Of a stretch of DNA of 64,000 bases, positions 10,982 to 23,685 are shown piece by piece (the first letter of the stretch is position 1; each line of letters begins with the position of its first letter). Under the pieces are notes generated by a model that was given only the letters and a program-made list of their open reading frames with translations, ran no database searches and was not told the origin of the DNA. The position numbers and the translations under genes were made by a program. This DNA is from Dryas octopetala. Its lineage: Eukaryota > Streptophyta > Magnoliopsida > Rosales > Rosaceae. The stretch spans positions 3,720,001 through 3,784,000 of the forward strand of contig OY992835.1 in the NCBI GenBank assembly GCA_963921425.1, read 5' to 3'.

Positions 10982-11780
10982 GAGATAGACCCAAAAGTTT
11001 TCTGATTCTATCTCTTGAAATCTTAATACCAAGTACATATGAGGCTTCCCCTATATCCTTCATTTCAAAATTGTGAGAAAGCATGTTCTTGGTCTCTTTT
11101 AAGAGAGATAAGTCATTGCTGGCCAATAAAATATCATTAACGTACAAGACAAGAAAAATAAATCTTGAACCACTAACCTTTAAATAAATGCACTCATCAA
11201 ATTTATTCTCTGCAAAACCGAAACCAGTGACTATTTCATCAAATTTGAGATACCACTGATCGGAAGCTTGTTTAAGTCCGTAAATAGACTTGTTGAGGTT
11301 GCAAACTGAACTCTCTTTCCCCTTTTTAACAAAACTAGGCGGCTGCATCATATAAATGTCTTCTTACAAATCACCGTGTAGCAAGGCGGTTTTGACGTCT
11401 ATTTGATGCAACTCCAAGTCAAAGTATGCCACAATAGCTAGTATGATTCTTAAAGAGTCTTTGGAAGAAACAAGAGAAAAGGTTTCAGTGTAGTCAATGC
11501 CTTGCCTTTGGGTGAATCCTTTTACAACTAGCCGAGCCTTGTATCTTTCAATATTTCCATGTGAGTCTATTTTCGTTTTATAGACCCATTTGCAGCCAAT
11601 GCTCCTCACTTGTTTACCCGGATCCACCAAAGACCAGACTTTGTTGGTTTCCATTGACTTCAATTCTTCAATCATAGCTTGCTGCCATAAAATGAGCTTG
11701 AGAGCTCTGAATTGCATCCTTGTAAGTAATTGGGTCTTCATCTTCCCCATCATACTCTGTCTCTTGCAAATATACAACAT
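10982..11780 (-). pseudogene. Copia pol: reverse transcriptase, N-terminal and palm part
   Basis: Two frames broken near 11352-11363. The 11364-11780 frame has the RT N-terminus (ETNKVWSLVD, GCKWVYKTKID, RYKARLVVKGF, QIDVKTALLHGDL). The 10982-11351 frame has KSIYGLKQA and the polymerase motif. The catalytic box reads LYVNDILLA instead of the usual YVDD, so one catalytic Asp is lost. The frame is cut by the 4521-10976 insertion and resumes at 4520. Not functional. Confidence 0.88.
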
Positions 11781-13066
11781 AATCAGCAGGAATGGCAGGT
11801 TTTCTTTGTCTTTGTGACTGCCTTCTAGGAACTTCTATAGCCGGTTGTTCTATGGTGGGTGGAGTAGGAATTAATCCTTCTGGTGCATTAGGCTGATTCT
11901 GGACAACAACTTGATCTTCTACTACTACAGCTGCACTTAATGGTAGCTCCCAAACCATGGAATTAGTGGCAGGTGCTGAAACAATTTCTTCCTCTTCAAA
12001 ATTGAAATTATTTGTGACACTTGCATCACCTGCAACATCATCCTCAAGAAAACGTGCATTGTGAGTTTCAATGATTCTAGTATGTAGGTGAGGACTATAA
12101 AACCAAAAGCCCTTACTCTTGGGTGGATAGCCAACAAAATTGCAGCAAACAATTTTGGGATCTAGTTTCTTTTCATGTGGGTTATAAACCCGTGCTTTGG
12201 CCTTGCAGCCCCATATGTGTAAGTGCATTAAACTAGGCTTCTTACCAACCCATAGCTCGAAAGGTGTTTTTGGTACTGATTTACTAGGAACTTTATTCAA
12301 TATATAGTTGGCAGTTAAAATAGCTTCTCCCTAAAGAAAATGTGGTAATGAAGTTTTACTTATCATACTCCTTACCATGTCTTTAAGAGTCCTGTTTCTC
12401 CTTTCAGCCTCGCCTTTCAGCCACACCATTTTGTTGAGGTGTCCCAGGTGTTGTATATTGAGCAATTATTCCATTATTCTGCAGGAATAAGGCAAATGGC
12501 CCCTTCTGTTGTCCAGCCTCTGTTTACCTGCCAAAATATTCACCTCCCCTATCTGATCTCACAACTTTAATTTGCTTATCTAACTGTTTTTCAACTTCTA
12601 GTTGAAAAATCTTAAAACAGTCAAGAACTAAAGATTTATCAGAAATAAAAAATAGATAAGCATAATGTGAAAACTCATCAATAAAAGTGACAAAATAATT
12701 ATTTCCACAAATAGTTTTGTGAGGAAATGGACCACAAACATCGGTATGAATGATTTCTAGCAAATGTTGACTGCGAGTGGAACCTAACTTTCTAAAATTG
12801 GTTAGTTTTTCCTTTATGCAATCAACACAAGTTTTGAAATCCGAAAAATCAAGTTTGTGCAGAATATTTTCTTTTATTAAACGTTCTAGTCTTTATATGG
12901 AAATATGCCCTAATCTTTTATGCCAAAGCAAAAAAGAATTTTCATTGATGAGCATTCTCTTTGTACTAAAACATTCAACATTCAAGCAATCATTAATGTA
13001 AGAACACCGAAATTGCCATAAACCATGATTCAGAAAAGCAGTACCTAGCGGTACATCAAATTTATT
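11781..13066 (-). pseudogene. Copia pol: integrase and connector, degenerate
   Basis: On the minus strand a His-His-Cys-Cys zinc segment is seen around 12800-12930 (HKRLGHIS, then CVDC) with an internal stop. The catalytic core at 12524-12763 has Asp in IHTDVCGPF and Asp in VVRSDRGGEYF. After more breaks, the 11668-12300 frame gives the conserved connector (TPFELWVGKKP, LHIWGCKAKARVYNPHEKK) and a low-complexity stretch leading to RT. Integrase would join copy DNA to the chromosome; multiple stops make it inactive. Confidence 0.85.
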
Positions 13067-14268
13067 TCACTGAAACATTCTTACACTGACATTGTCTACA
13101 ATGAAAGAAAATCCAGACTTAACTAAATTTGAAATAGAAATTAAATTCCTTCTCATAGAAGGTACATAAAGGACATTTTCAAGATCTAAAACAAAACCAG
13201 AACATAATCTAAGCTTGACTGATCCTATTGATTCAACATGCACTCTAGTTCCGTTTCCCATAAACACTTGATGGTCATCACTTCTTGTTGTCCTCTGATT
13301 GCTGAAGCCCTGCAAGGAATTAGTTATATGCACAGAACAACCAGAGTCAAACCACCAAGAATTTGTGGGAACTTCAATTAAATTTGATTCAAAACAAACA
13401 AAAACAAATTTAGTACCTTTCTTTAAAAGCCATTTCTTGAATTTTTCACAATCTTTTTTGACATGACCCAACTTTTTGCATAAGTAACACTTAACAGCTC
13501 CAGGTTCAACAATTTCAATTTTGATAGCTTTAAGATTGTGAGATCCTTTAGCAGGAGAATGACTATTTTTACCAGGCATACTAGTAGGCTTTGTACCCGA
13601 AGTAGAGGGCTTACCAGAAGTAGAGTTGCCTTTCTTTTTACCTTGTGGAGAAATAACAAGGTTGACCATTTCAGCTTTTCCTTTATTGAGACGATCTTCC
13701 TCTTGTGCACATTGTGCAATCACTTCATTCACATCCCACTTGTCCTTTTGAGTATTATATGACACCTTTAATTGATCAAACTTAGGTGGTAGTGAGTTCA
13801 AAACAGTATACACCAAAAAAGGATCGAAAATCTGTATACCTCTAGATTCTGCAGCTTATTGGCAATGTCAACAAGTTGTAGAATATACTCCCTTACACTA
13901 CCCTCACCATCATACTTCATTGTAGACAATGAATGCATCAGTGCACCTGTCTCTACTTTTTCAGACTCTTTAAACTTGTCTCCAACAGCAACAAGAAAAT
14001 CCTTGGCATTGTCATTAGTCGGTATACCTCCTCTAATGGTGTCTGACATTGACCTTTTCATGATCATTAAGGTCATTCTATTAGCTTTCTCCCATTTTTC
14101 ATGGTACTTTCTTTGGGCAGTAGTGCTTTGGTAAGTTAGAGCTGCAGACTGATCATCTCTTAAAGCCAAGTCGAGATCCATGAGCCCTAGAACAAACTCC
14201 AAGTCTTGTTTCCATTTCTTGTAATTATTACCAGTGAGAGCCTCAATTGAGGAAAAATGGATTGACAA
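13067..14268 (-). pseudogene. Copia gag and protease
   Basis: The gag N-terminus is 14268-13798 (LTGNNYKKWKQDLEFVL, a UBN2-type gag domain). A frameshift around 13828-13835 leads to 13816-13067. That part holds a basic linker, a CX2CX4HX4C zinc knuckle (CYLCKKLGHVKKDC) for RNA binding, and the protease active site WWFDSGCSVHITN (DSG present, the next residue Cys where Ala is usual). The frame then stops at 13067. One frameshift separates otherwise long open segments. Confidence 0.87.
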
Positions 14269-14344
14269 GAAGCTTACAACTGATGAGATAAATAAAAACT
14301 CATTAGTAATATAAACTTAATCATAAAAAAACAAGAACAAATTT

Positions 14345-16778
14345 TGACTGAATATTTTTCTTGAATCTGAAACTTATGCATTGTTGTATTTCACCTTTGG
14401 GCAAGAAATATAACAAGCTAAAAGATACACCAGTGCGTGTAGGAATTATATCACCAACCAAAAGAATATTATATCATAAGACAACTCTCACACCTTTGAG
14501 CAAGAAGGAATCATCAAAGACATAACATACTCCCAGCTGCAATATATCATATGTTCATAAATTCACATCCTTTTATATTCCTCTTACTTAATTTTTGTGA
14601 GTTCATTTGATTAAAACCTTTAAATTTCATTTAGTTTTGTGTTTTTAGCTTTCGAACAATAAATGAGAAATTTCACCATTTATTCTCCTTAATAGATTTT
14701 GACATGAATTCAAATGGAGATAGAAGCTAACACCTTGAAGTTATTCCAGGTTAAATTTCGTGACATTTGAAGACTTATAAGGTGTTCATTTTGAATTTCA
14801 AAGTCAGCTCAAAACTGCACCCGAGGAGAACTGAGTCAGCTGCATGGTGTGGGGCATACCTTTTTGGTCCAAACTTGGATTGAGGCATATAATATATAGT
14901 TGGAAAGAAGACATCCAGGGCTTTCTATTGATATATAAAACGTAAATTTCTGAGTTGGTTAAGGCCTCCAAATTGCTCTCCAAAGACAGCTCCAAAATCA
15001 TGTCAGTAAAAGGATAAAGTGGTCCCAACGCATCTTTCCATTTTGGGTAATTGTCTATCACATGCTCTCTTTCCTTCCCCTTTGTTCGCCCATTCTAAGA
15101 AAAATTCAGAAACCACAATGTGAAGGCTCTAAATGAGGCAAAGAGAACATCTACCTATCTCAACATCCTTCAAAGATCACCCATTGAGGGATAAGATGAA
15201 ATATTCTCATTTTTGAATTAATCAAATCTTACCCCTTCATTTCCTTTTAATCCTAGCCACATATTCTAGACATAACAACTCACCCAAACCATAAAACACT
15301 CTCTCAATTTTGAGCTCCCCCCTCCATCCTCTCTAATTTCACTTATTTCATCATTCATTCCATTATCTCATCTTAAAAACACACATCTCATCTTTCATCT
15401 TCCAAAACCCTAGATTTTTCTCATCTCTCTTCATCATTGTTTTCTCCATCTTACCTCCATCAACTCTTCATCTCCAAAAAGCCAAACACCATCACAACAC
15501 CCATCAACCATATTCACCACCATTATTGCAAGAGGAGCTTGGAGGCACTTGGGACAAGAAGCTATTTTGGGCATCCTTGGAGGAGTGACCCCCCTTGGGA
15601 GCTTGGCTTCAACATCTAGAGTTTTATCTTTTCCTTCTTGTTTTCATTTATGTTTCAATTTGTGATGTTGTTTGTAACTTTTATGGCTAGTGAGTAGTTT
15701 CTTGATTTGGGTCTAGGGATGTAGGCCTAGCCCAACCATGTAATGACTTTGTGATTAGTAATATAAATGTCATTTTTGGATATATATGCTCTTATGCTAA
15801 TTTAAAGATCATGACTTGTATGTGTGAATTTACCACTTGTGCATATGAGAAATGTTGTCATGTAGAAATTGGAGATTGGTAACCTTTAATTTGTAAAGCT
15901 TGTTGCATAAGAGCATGGTAATTTAAAAGCACCTTGGTTGGATTGTTTTAATTGCTTGGATTTCTCATCCTTAGAACTTTATGCACCTAAGGTTTGCTAT
16001 GGCATTAATCTTAGGTAGTTACCTATCACCTTGGTTGGGATAGTTGTTAACATGAAAGAGGATGTGCCCTAATTTACCTTGATCGGGGGTTAGGAAGGAA
16101 TCTAATCAATCTAATTTGGCATAATCACTAATTGCATTGTTTGTTACATGGGAGGGTTAGTGTGAACCCCTAATAACCTCAAATCCTTCATCATCATTGA
16201 ATTTAATTTGTACTTGAATTTACTTGCATTTCCATTTGTTAGCTTCAAATTCTAGTGTTACTTATCATCAATCAACCAAACAACAACTCAACACTACACA
16301 TTTGCACATACCATTATGTTTAGTTTTGGCTTTGCATAGTACATAGTAGGTTGTTTGTTAGTTTTATAACCATAAAATCAATCTAGCTTGTGGTTGAAAT
16401 TTCAATCCAATCTCTTGGGTACGATAATTCCTTACTTCCATTTTCATACTAAAACTTGACAACCTTGCACTTGAGGTAGAATAGCAACAATATACTAATC
16501 CTAGATCAAACCAGGCAATTAACAATTTCCTTTGGGAAATTAACATGCTGTTCATAACTTAGGATCACAATGTTTTGGCTTTTAAGAAAATTGCTAAAGT
16601 ACCCACTTTGGCAAGAAATTTAACAATTCTCCTTGAATCCTCATCCAAAACTTAAATGAATTCATATTTCCTGTAATTAAAATGTTTAACCAATTTGCAC
16701 ATGCGGATGAAACAATATTGTTTAATATGAAGTGCAATAGTCAAACATGCAATATAGGAAAACAGTCCCACATAAATC
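14345..16778. other. Copia leader region with probable unidentified insertion
   Basis: 2.4 kb between the copia gag start and the LINE. A copia leader is normally short, so most of this is probably foreign. The text at 15250-15650 (CT-rich, an AACCCTAGATTTTTC-like stretch, then a polyadenylation-like stretch to 15780) reads like a plant LTR or UTR in plus orientation. I could not find matching ends or a target duplication. The similar phrases GGGCAAGAAATATAACA (about 14398) and TTGGCAAGAAATTTAACA (about 16607) flank it. No gene is supported. Confidence 0.4.
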
Positions 16779-16929
16779 AATTGTTTCAATTTTTTTTTTT
16801 TTTTTTTTTTTGCCAAAGAACATTTCATTTCACAAGAAAACCAATTACAAGAGAAGACAAAATGACAATAAAAAAAAAAACAAATCAACTACAATTAACT
16901 ACAGCTATACAAAGAATTCTATATACGAG

Positions 16930-19900
16930 CTAATCAGAAGGAAGTCCATCAGAAAGAAGAACTCCAACAATAGAAGATGGTGGGTGAGAAACCCAGTCCT
17001 GTGGACACATCTTCCTTCTAGCTAGCTTTGAGATTGAATCTGCAACCCCATTTGCTTTCCTATTCACCTTTGACCATCTGATCTCTGCAAATTTGGAAGA
17101 CAAACTCCAAATTTCCCTCAACAACACATATAATTCCCAAGGAGCCTCTATATTCCTGTGCTTAATTGCATCAACCACAATTCCTGAATCAGATTCAATG
17201 ACCACAGATCTAAAATGCTGTTGTTCTGCACATTTCAAGCCTTCTCTAACTGCCAAAGCTTCAGCAAACACAGCAGAAGGGGCAGAGATACTCACAGCAC
17301 TGCCGCCCAAAACCTGGCCTGTACCACCTCTTATTACCACTCCAAGCCCCGCAACATGGGAGAGTTTATCCCAAGAAGCATCACAATTAACCTTAACTGT
17401 AGGAGAAATTGGAGGCTGCCACCTAATCACAGTCCCTTCAGATGAAGGCATCATTGGTGTAATCTGTGGGTTAGAAGTCTGATTCGAAACAAATTCAAAT
17501 CTAGCTTTTTTAGCAGAAAAGCTAGTAAGAATAGGATCTGGCAAAGTTCCATTAAACACTGCTTTACACCTCCCCTTCCAAATAGACCAGCAAATGAAAC
17601 TAATCCAAGTCAAAACATACATTTCATCCTCATTCCATGCTTCTAAGACTTTAAGTAACCATTCATCAAAGTAAGAAACCCCCTGCTTATTAATGACATA
17701 ACCAAGACAATCAAACCAAATTGTTTCCACCCAGGGGCACAACAATAAAGCATGTTCAATTGTCTCATCAAACTGATGACATATGGGACAAGTAGGACAA
17801 CTCAACACCTTCCTTTTATACAACTTCACACATGTAGCTGCAGAATTAGACACAACACGCCATAAAAATTGTCTGACTTTAGGTAAGGTATTAGATTTCC
17901 AAACCTTCTTCCAGACACTAGCATCGACCTGGTGAGAGACATTAGCAGGAACCAGATCCAGACATTTCCTTTGATCATGCAACCAGTAATAACCAGATCG
18001 TACAGTGTAAACACCTGATTTAGTATAAGGCCAAATTAGCCTGTCACCACTGAGACCCTCAGGAATTGGGATTTCCTCAATCCGTTGTTGTAAAGCAGGG
18101 GTAATGTAATAACCAGCAACTTCCACATTCCATAGTTTCCTTTCCCAATCAATGAGATCAGCCACAAATCTAGGAATGTCAGAGGCTGCTGCCACATCAT
18201 TCTTAAGAATAGCTTCAGCCTTACCAGAAATCCAAGCATCAGTCCAAATATTAATGGACTTTCCATCCAACACCTGCCATTTTGCTCCTGCTTTTAGCAA
18301 ATCTCTCCCTACCAAAATACTAGACCATGCCCAAGAAGCTCTACATCCCTTCCTAGCATTCCTAGTATTGAATCTTAAAGTCCTTTTAAGAGAACCTCCT
18401 TCCCTGCTGTGGAAAGGAACTTATGCTTCCATCCTTTAATCTTTTTCACTATGGAGTCCTTTATATAGGCCAAGGCAGCCTTCTTGGATCTACCCCATAC
18501 AGTAGGTAGACCAAGATATTTCCCTGGGTTCGCATCAGCTGGCATCTCCAAAATAGTACATATATCATGAATAACATACACAGATGTATTTGGACTAAAG
18601 AATAAAGAAGACTTTTGACAATTTCTTCTTTGTCCAGAAGCTCTACAGTAATCGATCCTCCAAGATTTGCTTTATGACTAGACAATTATTCTTTGTTGCC
18701 TTCAAGAAGAACAAGCTATCATCAGCAAAGAAGAGATGGGTAAGAGTGGGCCCTCTCCTTCCAAGCTGAATACCCTTTAGAGATCCACAAGAAGCCGCAG
18801 CCTCAATCATTCTTGAGAGAACATCCCCTACTATTAAGAATAGATAAGGAGACAAGGGGTCTCCTTGTCTCAAACCTCTAGAGGGACTAAACATCTCCCC
18901 TGGCTTACCATTGACATGAATAGAGAGGGTCACAGATTGCACACATTCCATAACCAGCCTGATCCATTTTTCATGAAAACCCATTTGTGACATTACAGCT
19001 TCTAGGAAGTCCCATTCCACTCTGTCATAAGCTTTGTTCATATTGACCTTCAAACCGAATTCACCCACAATTCCATTCCTTTTCATCTTAATATGATGAA
19101 ATGTCTCATGAGCTACGAAAATATTGTCATATATTTGCTTGTTAGATACAAAGGCCCCCTGGGTAGATGAGATAATCTCAGGCAGGAAAGTCTGTAATCT
19201 ATTAGCCAAGATTTTGGATAATATTTTATACGAGAAATTGCAACAACCAATTGGACGAAATTGAGAGAATTCCACTGGGTCAGGAACCTTTGGAATGATG
19301 ACCACTCTGGTCTGATTCATGGACTTGAGTAGAGTACCATTATTCCAAAAATCTTGAGCAGATCTGGACACCAAAGAATTAACAATTTCCCAACATTTTT
19401 GATAAAATATACCAGAATACCCATCTGGTCCTGGAGCCTTGAGGGCCCCTAAGTCAAAAACAGCCACTTTAACTTCCTCCAAACTGATAGGTGCCACTAG
19501 AATATTATTCATCGTTGATGTCACCACTGGTTGCACACAATTCATAGCAGCAGACCAATCTCTTGGTCCATCACTAGTGAAAAGGTTTTGAAAATACTCC
19601 TTGAAACCTACTTGAATGGCTTCCTCAGTATCCAACCACTCACCATTATTATTTTTCACACACAGAATCTTATTATATTGCCTCCTCTGGACTGTAGAAA
19701 GGTGAAAGAAACTTGAATTCTTATCACCATGATTTAGCCACTGGATTCTAGACCTTTGCTTCCAGTATAGTTCTTCACAGTCCCAGAGATGTTTTATTTG
19801 ATGAGAGAGACCCTCAATTGTAGCCTTATCCATAGAGTCACAAGGCTTATTCTGTTCTAGAGCTAGATCTTTCTTAAGCTCCTCAATTCGTTTCCTGTTA

Positions 19901-20784
19901 TTCCCAAACTGTTCCTTACTCCATCTTGTAAGTTCTTTGGCCACAAAATGGAGATTTTTACACCATTGTACTGCATTAAAACAACCATAACCATGTCTCC
20001 AATTCCGTTTCACCACTGACTTACAATCCTCATTGTTCAACCAGTATGCTTCAAATTTAAACAGCTTAGGAGATTTGGCTTCAGAAAAATCAGTATCTAT
20101 AACAAGAGGGGAATGATCAGAACCAAGATAAGGAAGGTTAAACACTTGAGCTCTAGGATTAGAGTGAAGCCAACTAGGACTTGCTAGGGCTCTATCTAAC
20201 CTTTCCTTAACCCAATTATTCTCCCTCCCATTTACCCATGTATACTGCATACCATTACACCCTAAATCAATCAAATTAGAAGCTCTTAAAAAAGACTGCA
20301 GGTAACTAAGCTCCCTAGTAGAAAGACAATTCCCACCCTCTTTTTCAGAGTTCCAAGCCATCACATTCAGATCACCAACCAACAGCCAATCACCATTATT
20401 CTTCTCTCCAAATCTAGATAAAGAATTCCAGAAGCTTGGTTTATCAACATCCACTGGTGGACCATATACACATGAGACAGTCCAAAGCATCTGTCTTCCC
20501 TTAGTAGTCACTGTCAAAGTCATAAGATTCCTCGAAGAATCATTGACCCTTACCTCAATATCACTGGACCACCAAAGAGCCAGGCCACCTGACAATCCAA
20601 TTGGTTCCACATAATGACTTCCAGTAAAAAACATAGAGCGCTTCAAAGTTTCAAGCCTCTCAGTTTTCCCTCTAGTTTCCATCAAAAACACCAAAGAAGG
20701 ACAAAAATTTTTCCTAATGTCCTTTAAGGACTGAACTGTCAGGTCTGTCCCCAATCCCTGACAGTTCCAACTTAGTATTTTCAT
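16930..20784 (-). pseudogene. LINE ORF2: endonuclease, reverse transcriptase, RNase H
   Basis: The start ATG at 20784 overlaps the ORF1 stop (ATGA). In order, the frame shows an apurinic-type endonuclease (ILSWNCQGLG, FLMETRGK, LVGDLNVMAW, GSDHSPLVI), a reverse transcriptase (FRPIGCCNFSYKI, GLRQGDPLSPYLF, and the catalytic FFADDSLFF near residue 690), then zf-RVT-like and RNase H parts in 16930-18315 (VNCDASW, FAEALAVREGL, VIESDSG, NGVADSISK). Breaks: a 4-base insertion near 18651-18657 shifts the frame just after FADD. Between about 18390 and 18375, text for roughly a hundred residues expected from related LINEs is missing. The protein would nick DNA and copy LINE RNA in place; this copy cannot make a whole one. 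Confidence 0.9.
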
Positions 20785-22451
20785 GGCGACTGTGGGGCTG
20801 ATTCTGGCCAGCTCCCACAACCATTTATCAAGGAATCCTTTAATAAAGTACCAAGTCTAACATGTACATCCATTAGAGAAGTATGATCTTCCACAAAGTT
20901 CAGGTTCCCACTAACTTTCCCATATTGTCTACGAGGTCTACCCCTTTTCCTTATCACAAAAGTACCTCTTTTGCTGAGTTTAGGGGGGAGGGAAGTATGG
21001 ACCAGTAGAGGAATTGCATCACCCCTTCTCCTTTTACAAGAAATAATCTCCAGCTCTTCCTCCCTTTCCCTTTTGAAACCCAGCGTCTTAAAAATACGAG
21101 TAAGACTAACAATTGTCGAACCTGGCTCAAACAAACCCTTATCCACAACTGGCTGAGTAGGCATAGAAACAGGGGAAGATACCTGATCAGCTGGAAGTTC
21201 CACAGTGTACAAATCTGGTTTAGATGATTCCTCAAAATCTGGATTACCCAACTGAATAGCCTGGCAGGTAGAGGTGATAATCGGCAGCTCTTGAGGACAA
21301 GTCAGCTCATCATTGCCATCATCATTAGATTGCAGCACTAGAGTCCTTCCGTTGCTTATTGATTCCTGTATAACCCTTGAAACAGAACTTATAATGGAGA
21401 CAGACACAGAATTAGCCTCATTGCCAACAATACTTGGTTGCTCTTTATCCTTGATCACCAGCTCTTGTTTTTTAGAATCTACAACCATAACGTTCATAGA
21501 AGGCTCGGAATTAATCATGTTAGTAGTGGAAGTTTCAGTAGAGGAGATCACATCTTGTATAATTCCAACAGCCGTAGTAGAGATAGGAGTTGTAACAGTA
21601 GCCTTCGCCTGCTTTGTCTTAAGTTTATGCATCTCCAAACTCAAATCTAAGAAATTGTCAATAACTGGTGTCTTTTCAGGAGCCCTTCCTGGCCCCAAGC
21701 TATGCCAGAGAGACTTTTTCTTAGGCTCTTTTTTCCTCAGCATAAAACCCAAATTCACAGCAGCCTTAGTCCGTAGCTTTTCACCATATCTCATCTTACC
21801 CCTGTCATCAAAAGTAATCTCATCTTCGCAATCTTGATGACAGTGTCCTAATCGCCCACAATTATAGCAAAAATCAGAGAGTCGCTCGTATTGAATCTTA
21901 ACCCTCACTTGGCCATTATTCCCATCAGGAATCCACAAAAAGCCAACCAAAGGTTGAGTGATATCCACCAAAACCCTCACACGCAGTAAACCTCTGGGAA
22001 ACATATCAGGGTCCTCTATCTCTAAAACAGCACCTATCCTTTCTCCAAATTTATGGGCAACCTCCTTTGTCATAAGTCCCCTTGGGAGATTTGAAATCTG
22101 AATCCAGAATGGAACGTCAGAAAAACAAAGATTCCCAATAGACAAATCATCTGGCCATCTCACTATGCTCATACAAAACCCTTTAACAGACCATGGACCC
22201 CCATTTAAGATTCTTCTAGCAACGGCTTCACTAGCACAAGTTATTGTGAAAAAACGATCCTTTAAACCCACCATTTTAACATCACCAAAATCCTTCCAAG
22301 CTGCAAGTAAAATACCAATAATTGTTCCCCTATGAGGTATTTTTTCGGCAAGAATTGCCCCAGCAAGAGTCACAGAGGTCATAGGATCTTCAACACTGGT
22401 CATAGTTGCTACAGAACGAGACATAATTGCAGCCATAACCTTTCCAAACAC
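20781..22451 (-). CDS. LINE ORF1: DUF4283 / zinc-knuckle RNA-binding protein
   Basis: 556 codons, open. Residues about 30-105 form a DUF4283-like region (LAGAILAEKIPHRGTI, WPDDL). A linked segment VPFWIQISNLPRGLMTKE follows, then a CX2CX4HX4C zinc knuckle at about 195-208 (CYNCGRLGHCHQDC). The C-terminal half is low-complexity Ser/Thr/Val-rich with basic patches near 470-530. Plant L1 ORF1 proteins of this type bind LINE RNA in the ribonucleoprotein. Its stop overlaps the ORF2 start by ATGA, pointing to termination-reinitiation. I chose the first ATG; a later Met at residue 7 or 10 is possible. Confidence 0.88.
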   Translation of the reverse strand: MFGKVMAAIMSRSVATMTSVEDPMTSVTLAGAILAEKIPHRGTIIGILLAAWKDFGDVKMVGLKDRFFTITCASEAVARRILNGGPWSVKGFCMSIVRWPDDLSIGNLCFSDVPFWIQISNLPRGLMTKEVAHKFGERIGAVLEIEDPDMFPRGLLRVRVLVDITQPLVGFLWIPDGNNGQVRVKIQYERLSDFCYNCGRLGHCHQDCEDEITFDDRGKMRYGEKLRTKAAVNLGFMLRKKEPKKKSLWHSLGPGRAPEKTPVIDNFLDLSLEMHKLKTKQAKATVTTPISTTAVGIIQDVISSTETSTTNMINSEPSMNVMVVDSKKQELVIKDKEQPSIVGNEANSVSVSIISSVSRVIQESISNGRTLVLQSNDDGNDELTCPQELPIITSTCQAIQLGNPDFEESSKPDLYTVELPADQVSSPVSMPTQPVVDKGLFEPGSTIVSLTRIFKTLGFKREREEELEIISCKRRRGDAIPLLVHTSLPPKLSKRGTFVIRKRGRPRRQYGKVSGNLNFVEDHTSLMDVHVRLGTLLKDSLINGCGSWPESAPQSP

Positions 22452-23144
22452 AGAAAATCAAACTTTGAAAAGACGTAAACCCAGAAATCATTCAACACCA
22501 AACAATAAACGCAATGGAACAACAGTTTCTCTGAGAGAGCAGTGAAAAAACCCCCCAAATCTCAGATTACTTAGAGAGAAATTGGGAAACCCCCAAATTC
22601 AAGAAATCCCCAACTTCAAGAAACCTCCAAGAAAAAGATCGATACGTTCCCAAATCCACAACAACCAATTAAACCTTCCAAAGAAAACAACAATCGTACC
22701 AAACCCCATGAAAAACGCTCCGATTCAAACCCTAAACACCTCAATCCTTAAATCTTGAATCCAATGACCAATCTAGAAGACCCAGATTGAGGATTTGCAC
22801 CAAAACCGCAAATATGAGAAAGAAACAAACAGGAAACAAGAACCACTCAACAGCAAACGATCACGAAGCAACCAAATCACTGAGAATGGACCCCGAGGAA
22901 TCAGAGGCCTTGTTTACACAATCATACCCATACCAGCACCACAACAAACGAGAAGTAAAAGCACAGAGAAATAGAGAAATGAAGAGAAAAGAAAGTGAGA
23001 CGAGGTGAGAGGAGAAGAAACGAAGAAAAAAGAGCAAAGAAATGAGACTTGGCTCACAGGAAAAGGACACCACAAAGGCGCAGAGAAATCCCACCTCAGG
23101 AGAGAGAAGCGCTCAACCTAGAGAGAGACGAAAAAAAATGCCCT
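22452..23144 (-). other. LINE 5' untranslated/promoter region
   Basis: About 690 bases upstream of ORF1 up to the LINE 5' border. On the plus strand it is A/GA-rich (CT-rich on the LINE strand). Small frames here are compositional. Plant L1 elements carry an internal promoter in this position; no particular site can be singled out. Confidence 0.6.
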
Positions 23145-23670
23145 AATTATTTCAATTATTTCTGCAAGTAACTGGTAATCAAACAATCTTCAAATAAAAT
23201 CAAACATGCAATCAGATATATGGCCCAGAATCAACTCAATTCGCAGAATCAAGACAAATTTTTATATCAAAACAAAAGAGAAGGGAACTAAGCACAGCGA
23301 AATAAAGGCTATAAACTATTCAATGAAAATAACAACTCATCAAACACAAACTGAATTGAATCATACTTTCGATCAGTGAAGAAGGGCGCAGAAAAACCCA
23401 CATCAATAATTGACAAACATCCAAAGAATAACAAAACAAGCCAGATTGAAAAAATCATTTGATTTGAATGAGTTTTGAAGTTTGATGGATTTGGGAGAGA
23501 ACCCATGTTCGTGAAAATAAAAACAACCCATGTTCTATTTTTCAAGTAATTCCTTTTATCTGAATTATTGACTTTTAAAAGTAAAAACGACATCAACATG
23601 ACACAAGTATGTGTGTCGTTTTAGCTACAAACTCATACTGATTAAAAGAGGATTCAAATCATAGTGGTCT

Positions 23671-23685
23671 AGCTCTGATACTACA
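23671..23685 (-). other. Copia primer-binding site (initiator Met tRNA type)
   Basis: Just inside the 5' LTR, the minus strand reads TGTAGTATCAGAGCTAG. It matches the usual TGGTATCAGAGCC complement of plant initiator tRNA-Met apart from a few changes. Confidence 0.8.

Larger units (their letters stand above)
16792..23144 (-). mobile_element. L1-type LINE retrotransposon, near full length
   Basis: About 6.35 kb on the minus strand. The tail is the T-run ending at 16811 (poly-A on the coding strand). Flanks are the 13-bp near-duplication AATTGTTTCAATT (16779-16791) and AATTATTTCAATT (23145-23157), one mismatch, typical of target-primed insertion. It has a 5' region, ORF1 and ORF2 in the usual order, and sits in the copia leader. 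ORF1 is open; ORF2 is broken by a small insertion and an internal deletion. Confidence 0.92.

Noticed and set aside
22787..23094. Small frames on both strands ahead of LINE ORF1
   Set aside because: Purine-rich LINE 5' region; composition alone keeps them open.
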